A DNA stretch of 5,274 bases from Planctomycetales bacterium (lineage in GTDB: Bacteria > Planctomycetota > Planctomycetia > Gemmatales > Gemmataceae): NCBI GenBank assembly GCA_020054355.1, contig JAGVLI010000216.1, positions 1 to 5,274 on the forward strand, given 5' to 3'. This document shows positions 1 to 5,274 of the stretch, piece after piece. Position 1 is the stretch's first letter, and every line of letters begins with the position of its first letter. The notes beneath the pieces are model-generated. The model did no database searches. It saw nothing but the letters and a program-made list of their open reading frames with translations, and was not told the origin of the DNA. The translations under genes were made by a program, and so were the position numbers.

Positions 1-3000
1 CGGCCCGCACCGCGCCGCCCTGGGCGAAGGTCTGCATCGGCTTGCCGGACGCCAGGTCCCAGATGCGCGTCTGCTTGTCGGCGGCCCCGGTGACGACCTT
101 GCCCTTGTCCACGCTGAAGGACAGCGACAGCACCTCGGCGGGATGAGCCAGCGAGGCCAGTTCCTTGCCGTCGGCCACGTTCCACACTTTGACGGTCTTG
201 CCGGCGGCCGCGCCGACTTGCGTGAAGTCGCGGCTGAAGGACACGGCGCCGATGGTGGCTTCCAGCGGACCGAACGCCTTCAGCACTTTGCCATCCGCCA
301 GGCTCCAGAGCTTGACGGTCTTGTCCACGCCGCCGGAAAGCGCCTGGGCGCCGCTGGCATGGAACTGCACGCCGGTGGTGCCGCCGGCATGGCCCTCGAG
401 CAAGCCGAGTGCGCCCACGTCCAGCAGCCGGGCATGCTTGTCCATGCTGGCCGAAACCAGGGTGCGATTGTCGGCATGGTAGCTCAGCGCCCGCACCGGC
501 GCTGCATGATCCGCGAAGGTTTGCAGTTCCTTTCCGGTGGCCACGTCGAAGACACGCACGACGTTGGCATTGTTGTCGGCGAAGCCTGCGGCGATGCGCA
601 GTCCGTTCGGACTCAGCGTCACGCTCTGCGGCGGGGTTGGCAGCGCGACGGCGGCCAGCGGCTTGTCGATGGCGGTATCCGGAGTCCAGACCTTCACGGT
701 CTTGTCGGCGCCCGCCGAGACGACTCGCAGGCCGTCCGCGCTGATGCCCACACCCGTGACCGGCCCGCCGTGGGCGGCGATCGATTTCAATTCCTTGCCG
801 TCGGCGGCGTTCCAGAGCTTGACGGTCTTGTCGTCGCTGCCGGAGACGATGCGGTCGCCCTTGGGGCTGAAGGCTGCCTGACGCACCGGCCCGGCGTGAG
901 CAGCCTGCCAGACCAGCGGATTACTCCAGAGGCGGGCCGTCTTGTCGGCGCTGGCGGTGACGAGTTGCTTGCCATCGGCGTGGAAGCCGCCGGCCACCAC
1001 GGGGCCATCGTGAGCGAAGAAGACACTCACTCCGGTCGCTAACGCTCCCGGCTCGCCTCGATTGAGGATATACACGCGAGCCTTGTGGTCCGCGCCGCCG
1101 ACCAGCAAGCGGTTGCCATCGGGGCTGAACGCCACGCTGCGCACTTCGGCGGGCGTGGGGATGCTCCCTGCGAGCTTGCCGTCGGCCAGGTTCCAGACCT
1201 TCACCGTTTTGTCCGCGCCGGCGGAAGCCAGTTTTGTGCCGTCCTTCGTGAGCGACATCCCGGCAACGGGCGCGCCGTGGTCGAGCTTCAGCTTCGACAT
1301 GCCGTCAGCGATGTTCCAGACTTGCACGCTCTTGTCCTGGCTGGCGGACACCAGCTGATCGCCCTTGGGCGTGAACGAGACGGCATTCACCGGACCCGTA
1401 TGTCCCGCGAACGCCTTGGTTTCCTTGCCTTCATTGACATTGAAGAGCCGCAGGCTGTTGTCCGCGAAGCCGGCGGCAAGGGTGTTGGGGTCCGCACCGA
1501 ACGCAATGCTCTGCACCGGCGCGGACAGGTTGGCGATCTTCTTCAGCTCCTTACCGTCGGCGACGTTCCAGACAGTGATGGTCTTGTCCGCGCCGCCGGC
1601 CGCGATGCTGGCGCCGTTGCCGCTGTAGGCCACGCAGTTGATCGCCAGGGCGTTGCCCGGAAACGCTCGCTCCATCTGGCCGTTCGCCAGGTTCCAGATG
1701 CGGGCTTGCTTGTCGTTGCTGCCGGTGAGGAGCTTGGTGCTGTCGGGACTGAGCGCCGCACTGGTGACGGCATCGGGATGCACGAACGCCTTCGGCGCGA
1801 CCGGGGGGAATTGCCAGAGCTTGACGGTCCCGTCCTCGGACGCGGACAGCAATTGCTGGCTGCCGGGATGGAACGCCAGGGAAGTCACCGCCGCGGTATG
1901 CCCGCCGATCAGGTCGGTCTGCATGCCGTTGGTCTGGTTCCAGCTGCGGATGGTGGCATCGTCGCCGCCGGAGACCAGGGCGGCGGCATTCGGACTCAGC
2001 GCCACGGCCGTCACCACTCCGGCATGACCGGGGAATTGCCGTTCGATCTGGTTGTTCGCCAGGTTCCAGCTGCGGACGATCTTGTCGTTGCCGCCGGTAA
2101 TCAGCCTCTTCCCGTCTGGAGTCAAGAAGGCGCTGACCACGGCATCCGGATGCACCAGCGCCCGGGTCGGCACGGCCGGCAAGGCCCAGACCTTGAGCGA
2201 ACCATCGCCGCCCCCGGTCAGCAGCTGCGTGCCCTGCGGATGGAACGAAACGCCCGTCACCGGACCTTGATGGGCCACGCTCTGGTTGATGAGCTTGCCG
2301 TCGGCGGCATTCCAGAGGAATAGCCGCTGATCCACCGTGCCGGCCGCGACGGCATCGCCCTTGGGCGAAAGCGCCAGCGCGGCGATTGCCGCCTGGGGGC
2401 CGGCGAACTGGCGGACCACGTCGCCCTTGGCCACGCCTACCTGCCGTATCACTTTGTCCGCGCCGGCCGCAAAGACCTGGTTGCCATCGGCGGAAAGCGT
2501 CAGGGCGGTGATGGCTTCGCCCTGGGGCGGCAGGGGACGCGGCGGCACGACCGGCAACGCCCAGAGCTTGAGCAGGCCGTCTTCGCCCACCGAGGCGGCA
2601 AAAGTGTTAGCCGTCTGAAATAGCACCGCATGGGCCGGCCCGGTGTGCGCCGCCAGTTGCGAGATTGCTTCGCCCTTGGTGGGGTTCCAGAAGCGCACGG
2701 TGCCGTCCGCGCCACTGCTGGCCAGCACATCGCCCTTGGTGTTGAAGGCGACGCCGTTGACTGCCCCCGCATGGCCAGGCATGTTGAACAGGAGCTTGCC
2801 GTCGGCGGGATTCCAGAGTTTTACCGTCCCATCCTTGCCCGCGCCGGCCAGGAGCTTGCCGTCGGCGCTGAGGGCCAGGCCGTGAACGGCGTCCGCATGG
2901 ACGAAGTCGCGCAGCGGGGTAGTGATCGGCACGTCCCAGATCTTCGCCTGATTGTCCGAACCGCCCGAGGCGAGCATGGCCCCGTTAGGACTGAAGGCCA

Positions 3001-3298
3001 CCGCCAGCACCAGGTTGATATGGCTGCCAGCCGCCCCGCCGAAGGTCTTGATTTCCTTGCCCGTCGCTGGGTCCCAGAGCCGCACCGTCTTGTCGAAGCT
3101 GCCCGTGGCCACGAACTTGCCGTCCGGGCTGAAGGCGATGGAGTAGATCGGTTCCGCATGCCCTTTCAGCACGGTCAGGACGCCGTCCGGGGCGGCCGAT
3201 TTGTTCTGGGCCTGGCCGGGAGGCTGCAAATCCGCCAGCGCCAGCATCAGGTAGGAGAGCACGCCCCAGCGGCACAGGCGAAAAACGGCGGTAGCCAT
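1..3298 (-). CDS. Giant exported WD40-repeat protein, C-terminus beyond the window
   Basis: An uninterrupted minus-strand frame of 1099 codons starts at the ATG at 3298-3296 and has no stop before the left edge, so the C-terminus is missing. After a signal peptide (about residues 1-22) almost everything is WD40 repeat. Blades end at W75, W121, W162, W204, W246, V287, W329, W371, W411, W453, W495, W535, W577, F619, W661, W702, Y743, W791, W829, W871, F917, L959, W998, W1039 and W1080, giving 25 blades about 38-48 residues apart, and a 26th begins at the edge. Typical blade signatures are visible: a GH near the start, AFSPDG in the middle and ADKTVKLW at the end. WD40 blades fold into beta-propellers used as protein-binding scaffolds; no enzymatic domain or haem-binding CxxCH is seen. 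If propellers have seven blades, this is at least three and a half of them. Location is probably periplasmic or extracellular. The binding partner is unknown. Confidence 0.95.
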   Translation of the reverse strand, partial: MATAVFRLCRWGVLSYLMLALADLQPPGQAQNKSAAPDGVLTVLKGHAEPIYSIAFSPDGKFVATGSFDKTVRLWDPATGKEIKTFGGAAGSHINLVLAVAFSPNGAMLASGGSDNQAKIWDVPITTPLRDFVHADAVHGLALSADGKLLAGAGKDGTVKLWNPADGKLLFNMPGHAGAVNGVAFNTKGDVLASSGADGTVRFWNPTKGEAISQLAAHTGPAHAVLFQTANTFAASVGEDGLLKLWALPVVPPRPLPPQGEAITALTLSADGNQVFAAGADKVIRQVGVAKGDVVRQFAGPQAAIAALALSPKGDAVAAGTVDQRLFLWNAADGKLINQSVAHQGPVTGVSFHPQGTQLLTGGGDGSLKVWALPAVPTRALVHPDAVVSAFLTPDGKRLITGGNDKIVRSWNLANNQIERQFPGHAGVVTAVALSPNAAALVSGGDDATIRSWNQTNGMQTDLIGGHTAAVTSLAFHPGSQQLLSASEDGTVKLWQFPPVAPKAFVHPDAVTSAALSPDSTKLLTGSNDKQARIWNLANGQMERAFPGNALAINCVAYSGNGASIAAGGADKTITVWNVADGKELKKIANLSAPVQSIAFGADPNTLAAGFADNSLRLFNVNEGKETKAFAGHTGPVNAVSFTPKGDQLVSASQDKSVQVWNIADGMSKLKLDHGAPVAGMSLTKDGTKLASAGADKTVKVWNLADGKLAGSIPTPAEVRSVAFSPDGNRLLVGGADHKARVYILNRGEPGALATGVSVFFAHDGPVVAGGFHADGKQLVTASADKTARLWSNPLVWQAAHAGPVRQAAFSPKGDRIVSGSDDKTVKLWNAADGKELKSIAAHGGPVTGVGISADGLRVVSAGADKTVKVWTPDTAIDKPLAAVALPTPPQSVTLSPNGLRIAAGFADNNANVVRVFDVATGKELQTFADHAAPVRALSYHADNRTLVSASMDKHARLLDVGALGLLEGHAGGTTGVQFHASGAQALSGGVDKTVKLWSLADGKVLKAFGPLEATIGAVSFSRDFTQVGAAAGKTVKVWNVADGKELASLAHPAEVLSLSFSVDKGKVVTGAADKQTRIWDLASGKPMQTFAQGGAVRA
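1025..1056 (-). repeat. GC-rich repeat-like insertion in a WD40 linker
   Basis: On the minus strand this stretch reads GCGAGCCGGGAGCGTTAGCG followed by ACCGGAGTGAGT. It encodes about residues 748-758 (GEPGALATGVS), which do not resemble any WD40 blade. It sits between the last strand of blade 17 (ARVYIL) and the start of blade 18 (FFAHDGPV). The spacing from the Trp-equivalent position to the next blade's PV is 24 residues here against 17-18 in neighbouring blades (W661 to V678, W829 to V847). The motif resembles a dispersed repeat that I recall from Gemmata-type genomes; this is memory, not a search. The reading frame is kept, so the insertion is tolerated. Confidence 0.5.
1442..2935 (-). 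repeat. Four tandem copies of a three-blade WD40 super-repeat
   Basis: Within the WD40 protein, residues 122-246, 247-371, 372-495 and 496-619 are 125, 125, 124 and 124 residues long and align end to end. Each unit is three blades. Each starts with a proline-containing linker (DVPITTPL, ALPVVPPRPL, ALPAVPTRAL, QFPPVAPKAF); in three of the four units this leads into FVHADAV, LVHPDAV or FVHPDAV. Units three and four align without gaps; their first blades (372-411 and 496-535) share 22 of 40 residues by hand count. In DNA the units lie at 2561-2935, 2186-2560, 1814-2185 and 1442-1813. This implies duplication of a three-blade block rather than of single blades. Confidence 0.8.
3233..3298 (-). 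other. Signal peptide of the WD40 protein
   Basis: Residues 1-12 carry positive charges (R7, R10), residues 13-22 (VLSYLMLALA) are hydrophobic, and A20-L21-A22 fits the AxA rule for signal peptidase I cleavage before D23. A second possible site lies near A30. There is no cysteine after the hydrophobic stretch, so it is not a lipoprotein signal. The stretch then leads through a Pro/Gly/Gln-rich spacer into the first WD40 blade at about residue 40. It also supports the chosen start codon. Confidence 0.75.
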
Positions 3299-3307
3299 GA
3301 TGCGAGA

Positions 3308-3313
3308 CTCCGT
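3308..3313 (-). promoter_or_regulatory. Ribosome binding site of the WD40 gene
   Basis: On the minus strand ACGGAG lies 9 bases before the ATG at 3298. It fixes the start that yields a complete signal peptide; no better in-frame start is seen upstream. Confidence 0.6.
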
Positions 3314-3364
3314 GGCAGGGAAGTTCGAGCGCGAGCGGACGGCAAGCGTGGGGGGCAGGCTGGT

Positions 3365-3393
3365 AGTTTCGCACGCCACCGGGGAAGTGTCAA
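3365..3393 (-). promoter_or_regulatory. Candidate sigma70-type promoter of the WD40 gene
   Basis: On the minus strand a perfect TTGACA (3393-3388) is followed, after 17 bases, by GAAACT (3370-3365), which matches the -10 consensus at only three of six positions. Transcription would start near 3358 and give a leader of about 60 bases. The -35 box is convincing and the -10 box is weak. Confidence 0.4.
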
Positions 3394-3418
3394 CCGCTTC
3401 GCCGCCGAATGGATTCCC

Positions 3419-3447
3419 TCGAACTGCATTGTCGCGGCTGCTAAAAT
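3419..3447 (+). promoter_or_regulatory. Weak candidate promoter of the toxin-antitoxin pair
   Basis: TAAAAT at 3442-3447 matches the -10 consensus at five of six positions. The hexamer 17 bases upstream (TCGAAC, 3419-3424) matches -35 at only three. Transcription would begin near 3454, about 31 bases before the antitoxin start. TGCAT (3425-3429) and ATGCA (3449-3453) form a small inverted repeat flanking the -10 box, which could be an operator, but five-base arms may be chance. Confidence 0.3.
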
Positions 3448-3484
3448 GATGCAAGTAGGCCAATGACGATTGCGGGGAACCAAC

Positions 3485-3697
3485 ATGAACCTGGAAATCG
3501 AAGCCGTCTACGAGAACGGCGTCCTGAAGCTGGATCGGCCGCTGCCGTTGCACGAGCAGCAGCGGGTCAAATTAACCGTGCAGATGCCCGGCAGGCGGGC
3601 GCGGCTGAGCTATGGGTTGCTCGCTTGGAAGGGCGACCCCAAGGAACTGGAACGCCTAGCTATGGACCCTGAGTTTGGAATTCTGGAGAGTCCATGA
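3485..3697 (+). CDS. DUF104 / AF2212-like antitoxin
   Basis: This 70-residue protein has the family pattern at its N-terminus: EAVYENGVLKLDRPLPLHEQ (residues 6-25) then RVKLTVQM, matching the short beta-rich DUF104 (AF2212-like) antitoxins. Its polar C-terminal part (about residues 40-70) would be the segment that wraps the toxin. The role is to neutralise the PIN ribonuclease encoded next to it and probably to take part in autoregulation, although this family lacks an obvious classical DNA-binding domain. The ATG at 3485 is preferred because GGGGA (3474-3478) lies 6 bases upstream and the family usually begins just before this strand; a TTG at 3470 in the same frame would add five residues. 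The stop codon overlaps the toxin start (ATGA, 3694-3697), which indicates translational coupling. The family call is from pattern memory but the context makes it strong. Confidence 0.85.
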   Translation: MNLEIEAVYENGVLKLDRPLPLHEQQRVKLTVQMPGRRARLSYGLLAWKGDPKELERLAMDPEFGILESP

Positions 3698-4194
3698 ACT
3701 TCGGAGATGTTCCTGCCGGCGTCACAGTGTTCGTGGATGCGAACATCTTTATCTTCTACTTTGGCGCCCACCCGATTTTCGGGCCGCGCTGTCAGCAGTT
3801 GCTGGATCGCATTGACAACCACGAGATCGGAGGCGCTACTTCCTCCGTGGTGCTAAGCGAGGTCAATCATCGATTGATGACTCTGGAGATATCCAACCTG
3901 CTCGGTTGGCCCATGTCGGGCTGCGGCCAGAGGTTGAAACGGCATCCTGCCCACGTGATGAATCTCACACATTATCGGAAAGCGCTCGACGAAATTTCCT
4001 TGCTTGGCCTTCAAGTTCTTGCCATCGGTGGCCCGCAGGTTTCCGCCGCGGCGCATGTGTGTCGGCAAAGCGGTCTTCTTACCAACGACGCTCTCATAGT
4101 CGCGGCAATGCGCGAGCATGGCCTGACGCACCTGGCCAGCAACGACAGCGACTTCGACCGAGTTCCTGGCTTGCTTCGCTACGCTCCTTTGTAA
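3694..4194 (+). CDS. vapC: PIN-domain ribonuclease toxin, VapC type
   Basis: This 166-residue protein shows the acidic residues of a PIN nuclease active site: D15 in VFVDANIFIF, E56 in VVLSEVNHR, D132 in LTNDALIVAAM, and D151/D153 in ASNDSDFDRV. PIN toxins bind Mg2+ or Mn2+ through these residues and cut RNA, often tRNA or rRNA, in the cytoplasm; the target here cannot be told. All expected residues are present, so it is probably active. It is longer than many VapC proteins (about 130-145 residues); the extra length lies in a region at about residues 65-110. Its start overlaps the antitoxin stop by 4 bases, and GGAG (3685-3688) lies 5 bases before the ATG. GC content by rough hand count is about 57 percent, lower than lines sampled from the WD40 gene, consistent with a mobile toxin-antitoxin module. 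Confidence 0.9.
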   Translation: MNFGDVPAGVTVFVDANIFIFYFGAHPIFGPRCQQLLDRIDNHEIGGATSSVVLSEVNHRLMTLEISNLLGWPMSGCGQRLKRHPAHVMNLTHYRKALDEISLLGLQVLAIGGPQVSAAAHVCRQSGLLTNDALIVAAMREHGLTHLASNDSDFDRVPGLLRYAPL

Positions 4195-4197
4195 ATC

Positions 4198-4210
4198 CCT
4201 TCCGGGAAGG
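4198..4210 (+). promoter_or_regulatory. Small inverted repeat containing the ribosome binding site of the 334-residue gene
   Basis: CCTTCC and GGAAGG are perfect inverted arms around a single G, and could fold as a 5-bp stem with a CGG loop. The right arm overlaps the AAGGA ribosome binding site (4207-4211), which is 8 bases before the ATG at 4220. The hairpin is short and may only tune initiation, or may be chance. Confidence 0.4.
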
Positions 4211-4219
4211 AAATAGAAG

Positions 4220-5224
4220 ATGTCCGCCAGTCTGCGAGCACTCTTGCACGAAGCCATCGACTATGCCGGCGTGTTTCCGCCGGCGGTGTTGCCTCTCGAC
4301 CAATCCATCAAGAATTACGCCCGTTATCGGAAAGACCCGGACAGCTGGATGCTCGGCCGTTTCGTGTGCGGCATCGGCCACCTGAACGCTCTCAGACCCT
4401 ATACGGAACTGTATCGGGAAAACCCGCCGTTCCGCGTCGCGGCAGTGGCCGACAAGCGCGACACCGGCGGCGGCTTCAACTGCGGGCTGTTTCCCGACGA
4501 AAACACCATCTTCTGCTTCGAGGGCAACAACAAGGGCCTGGTCACGGTCGAGCAGTACGAGGCCCGCATGCCGGTGGTCCTCAAGGCCAACATTGGCCAG
4601 ATGCTGATGGGCGGGATCGTGCCGCCGCCGGAGATCACGCCGACGCACATTGCCGTGCAGATCGTCGAAAAGATCGGCATGATCCTGCTGCCGTTGCACA
4701 AGGCCACCCTGACGCCCTACCTCGAAGTCGAGTACGACCAGAACTGGCGCACGGTCGTGGGCGATGTGCTCAACGTGATCGTGACGCAGAAAAGCTATCC
4801 GGCCGGCTTCAAGCTGCGCTGCGGCGCGGTCCATCCGGCCGATGTGCCGACCCCGGAACAGGTGGCCTTCACCATCGCCGCCTGCCGAGACCTCGGCTTG
4901 CCGCTGAAGCTGACCGCCGGGCTGCATCATCCGCTGCGCCATCACAACGACGGTTTCAACGGCAAGATGCACGGCTTCATCAACATCCTGACTGCCGGTG
5001 TTCTGGCGCACGCCCGCGGCTTGACCGAGGAGCAGTTGCAGCCCATCATCGAGGACGAAGACCCGGCCAGCTTCCGCTTCGACGACGACGGCTTGCGCTG
5101 GCAAGATCATCGGGCGACCGTAGAGGAGATTCGCCGGGCACGGCAGGAGGCGATCACCTCCTTCGGCAGTTGCAGCTTCGACGAGCCGCGCGAGGATTTG
5201 CGGAAACTCGGCTGGTTGTCGTAA
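4220..5224 (+). CDS. Conserved protein of unknown function, possibly TIM-barrel-like
   Basis: The complete 334-residue protein starts at an ATG preceded by a good ribosome binding site and ends in TAA. There is no signal peptide or membrane segment, so it is probably cytoplasmic. I recognise it as resembling uncharacterised planctomycete proteins that start with an EAIDYAGVFPPA-like motif (residues 11-22). Other strong motifs are RYRKDPDSWMLGRFV (35-49), GFKLRCG (196-202), LPLKLTAGLHHPLRHH (227-242), KMHGFINIL (249-257) and FGSCSFDEP (315-323). Alternating strand and helix pieces, with Lys and His residues at strand ends (K198, K230, H236, H237, H251), suggest a barrel enzyme that may bind a metal or phosphorylated ligand; this is inference only. 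It follows the toxin by 25 bases and might be read through from the same transcript. No function should be assigned. Confidence 0.9.
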   Translation: MSASLRALLHEAIDYAGVFPPAVLPLDQSIKNYARYRKDPDSWMLGRFVCGIGHLNALRPYTELYRENPPFRVAAVADKRDTGGGFNCGLFPDENTIFCFEGNNKGLVTVEQYEARMPVVLKANIGQMLMGGIVPPPEITPTHIAVQIVEKIGMILLPLHKATLTPYLEVEYDQNWRTVVGDVLNVIVTQKSYPAGFKLRCGAVHPADVPTPEQVAFTIAACRDLGLPLKLTAGLHHPLRHHNDGFNGKMHGFINILTAGVLAHARGLTEEQLQPIIEDEDPASFRFDDDGLRWQDHRATVEEIRRARQEAITSFGSCSFDEPREDLRKLGWLS

Positions 5225-5241
5225 TCGTTGAGCCGCGAGCC

Positions 5242-5274
5242 GGAGGCGAGCGCTGCGCCCTAGCGCTCGCCTCC
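5242..5274 (+). terminator. Perfect 13-bp inverted repeat after the 334-residue gene
   Basis: GGAGGCGAGCGCT (5242-5254) and AGCGCTCGCCTCC (5262-5274) are exact reverse complements around the 7-base loop GCGCCCT, starting 17 bases after the stop codon. The position fits a transcription terminator, but the window ends with the right arm so no T-run can be seen. The stem may be longer, because 5231-5241 (AGCCGCGAGCC) would pair with unseen sequence. It could instead be a copy of a dispersed palindromic repeat. Confidence 0.7.

Noticed and set aside
1085..2323. A 412-codon plus-strand open frame opposite the WD40 gene, with others at 143-1042 and 2630-3466
   Set aside because: They are antisense shadows of the GC-rich WD40 repeats. 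Their repetitive Arg/Gly/Val-rich translations echo the blade period and match no known fold, while the minus frame is uninterrupted and clearly WD40.
1..3298. Regularly spaced similar sequences about every 120-130 bases, as in a CRISPR array or tandem satellite
   Set aside because: The repeats are degenerate at the DNA level, keep a coding frame throughout and correspond exactly to WD40 blades.
1..3298. The WD40 gene as a pseudogene, because no stop is seen and some blades lack Trp
   Set aside because: All 1099 codons are open in one frame, and Trp losses are ordinary in WD40 blades; the missing stop is only due to the window edge.
3461..3472. CAAT-GACG-ATTG inverted repeat just before the antitoxin
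   Set aside because: Four-base arms with no extension are expected by chance.
3470..3484. An upstream TTG start for the antitoxin
   Set aside because: It would bury the GGGGA ribosome binding site inside the coding region, and the ATG at 3485 matches the family's usual N-terminus.
4094..5110. A 338-codon minus-strand open frame
   Set aside because: It lies opposite the 334-residue gene and also runs into the toxin gene. The plus frame has a ribosome binding site, conserved-looking motifs and a complete protein.

Overview
The window is GC-rich and looks bacterial. It most resembles the Planctomycetota, probably a Gemmata-type lineage. The reasons are a very large exported protein made almost only of WD40 repeats, a GC-rich repeat of a type I recall from Gemmataceae genomes (memory, not checked), and a 334-residue uncharacterised protein of a kind I associate with planctomycetes. 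This assignment is inference; no rRNA or marker gene is present.

Layout. Positions 1-3298 hold one continuous minus-strand reading frame, 1099 codons long, that runs off the left edge without a stop. It has an N-terminal signal peptide and 25 recognisable WD40 blades. Positions 3299-3484 are a divergent intergenic region with a candidate promoter in each direction. Positions 3485-4194 hold a plus-strand toxin-antitoxin pair: a 70-residue DUF104/AF2212-like antitoxin overlapping by 4 bases (ATGA) a 166-residue PIN-domain (VapC-type) ribonuclease toxin. After 25 bases, positions 4220-5224 encode a complete 334-residue conserved protein of unknown function. The last 33 bases form a perfect 13-bp inverted repeat with a 7-base loop, which is either a terminator or one copy of a dispersed palindrome.

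How the parts relate. The toxin and antitoxin are translationally coupled and form one functional unit. The 334-residue gene may be co-transcribed with them because of the short gap, but nothing links it to toxin biology. The WD40 gene is divergent and appears independent. Its internal architecture is the most interesting part of the window: four tandem copies of a three-blade (about 124-residue) unit, a separate seven-blade similarity farther on, and a GC-rich repeat-like insertion in one inter-blade linker.
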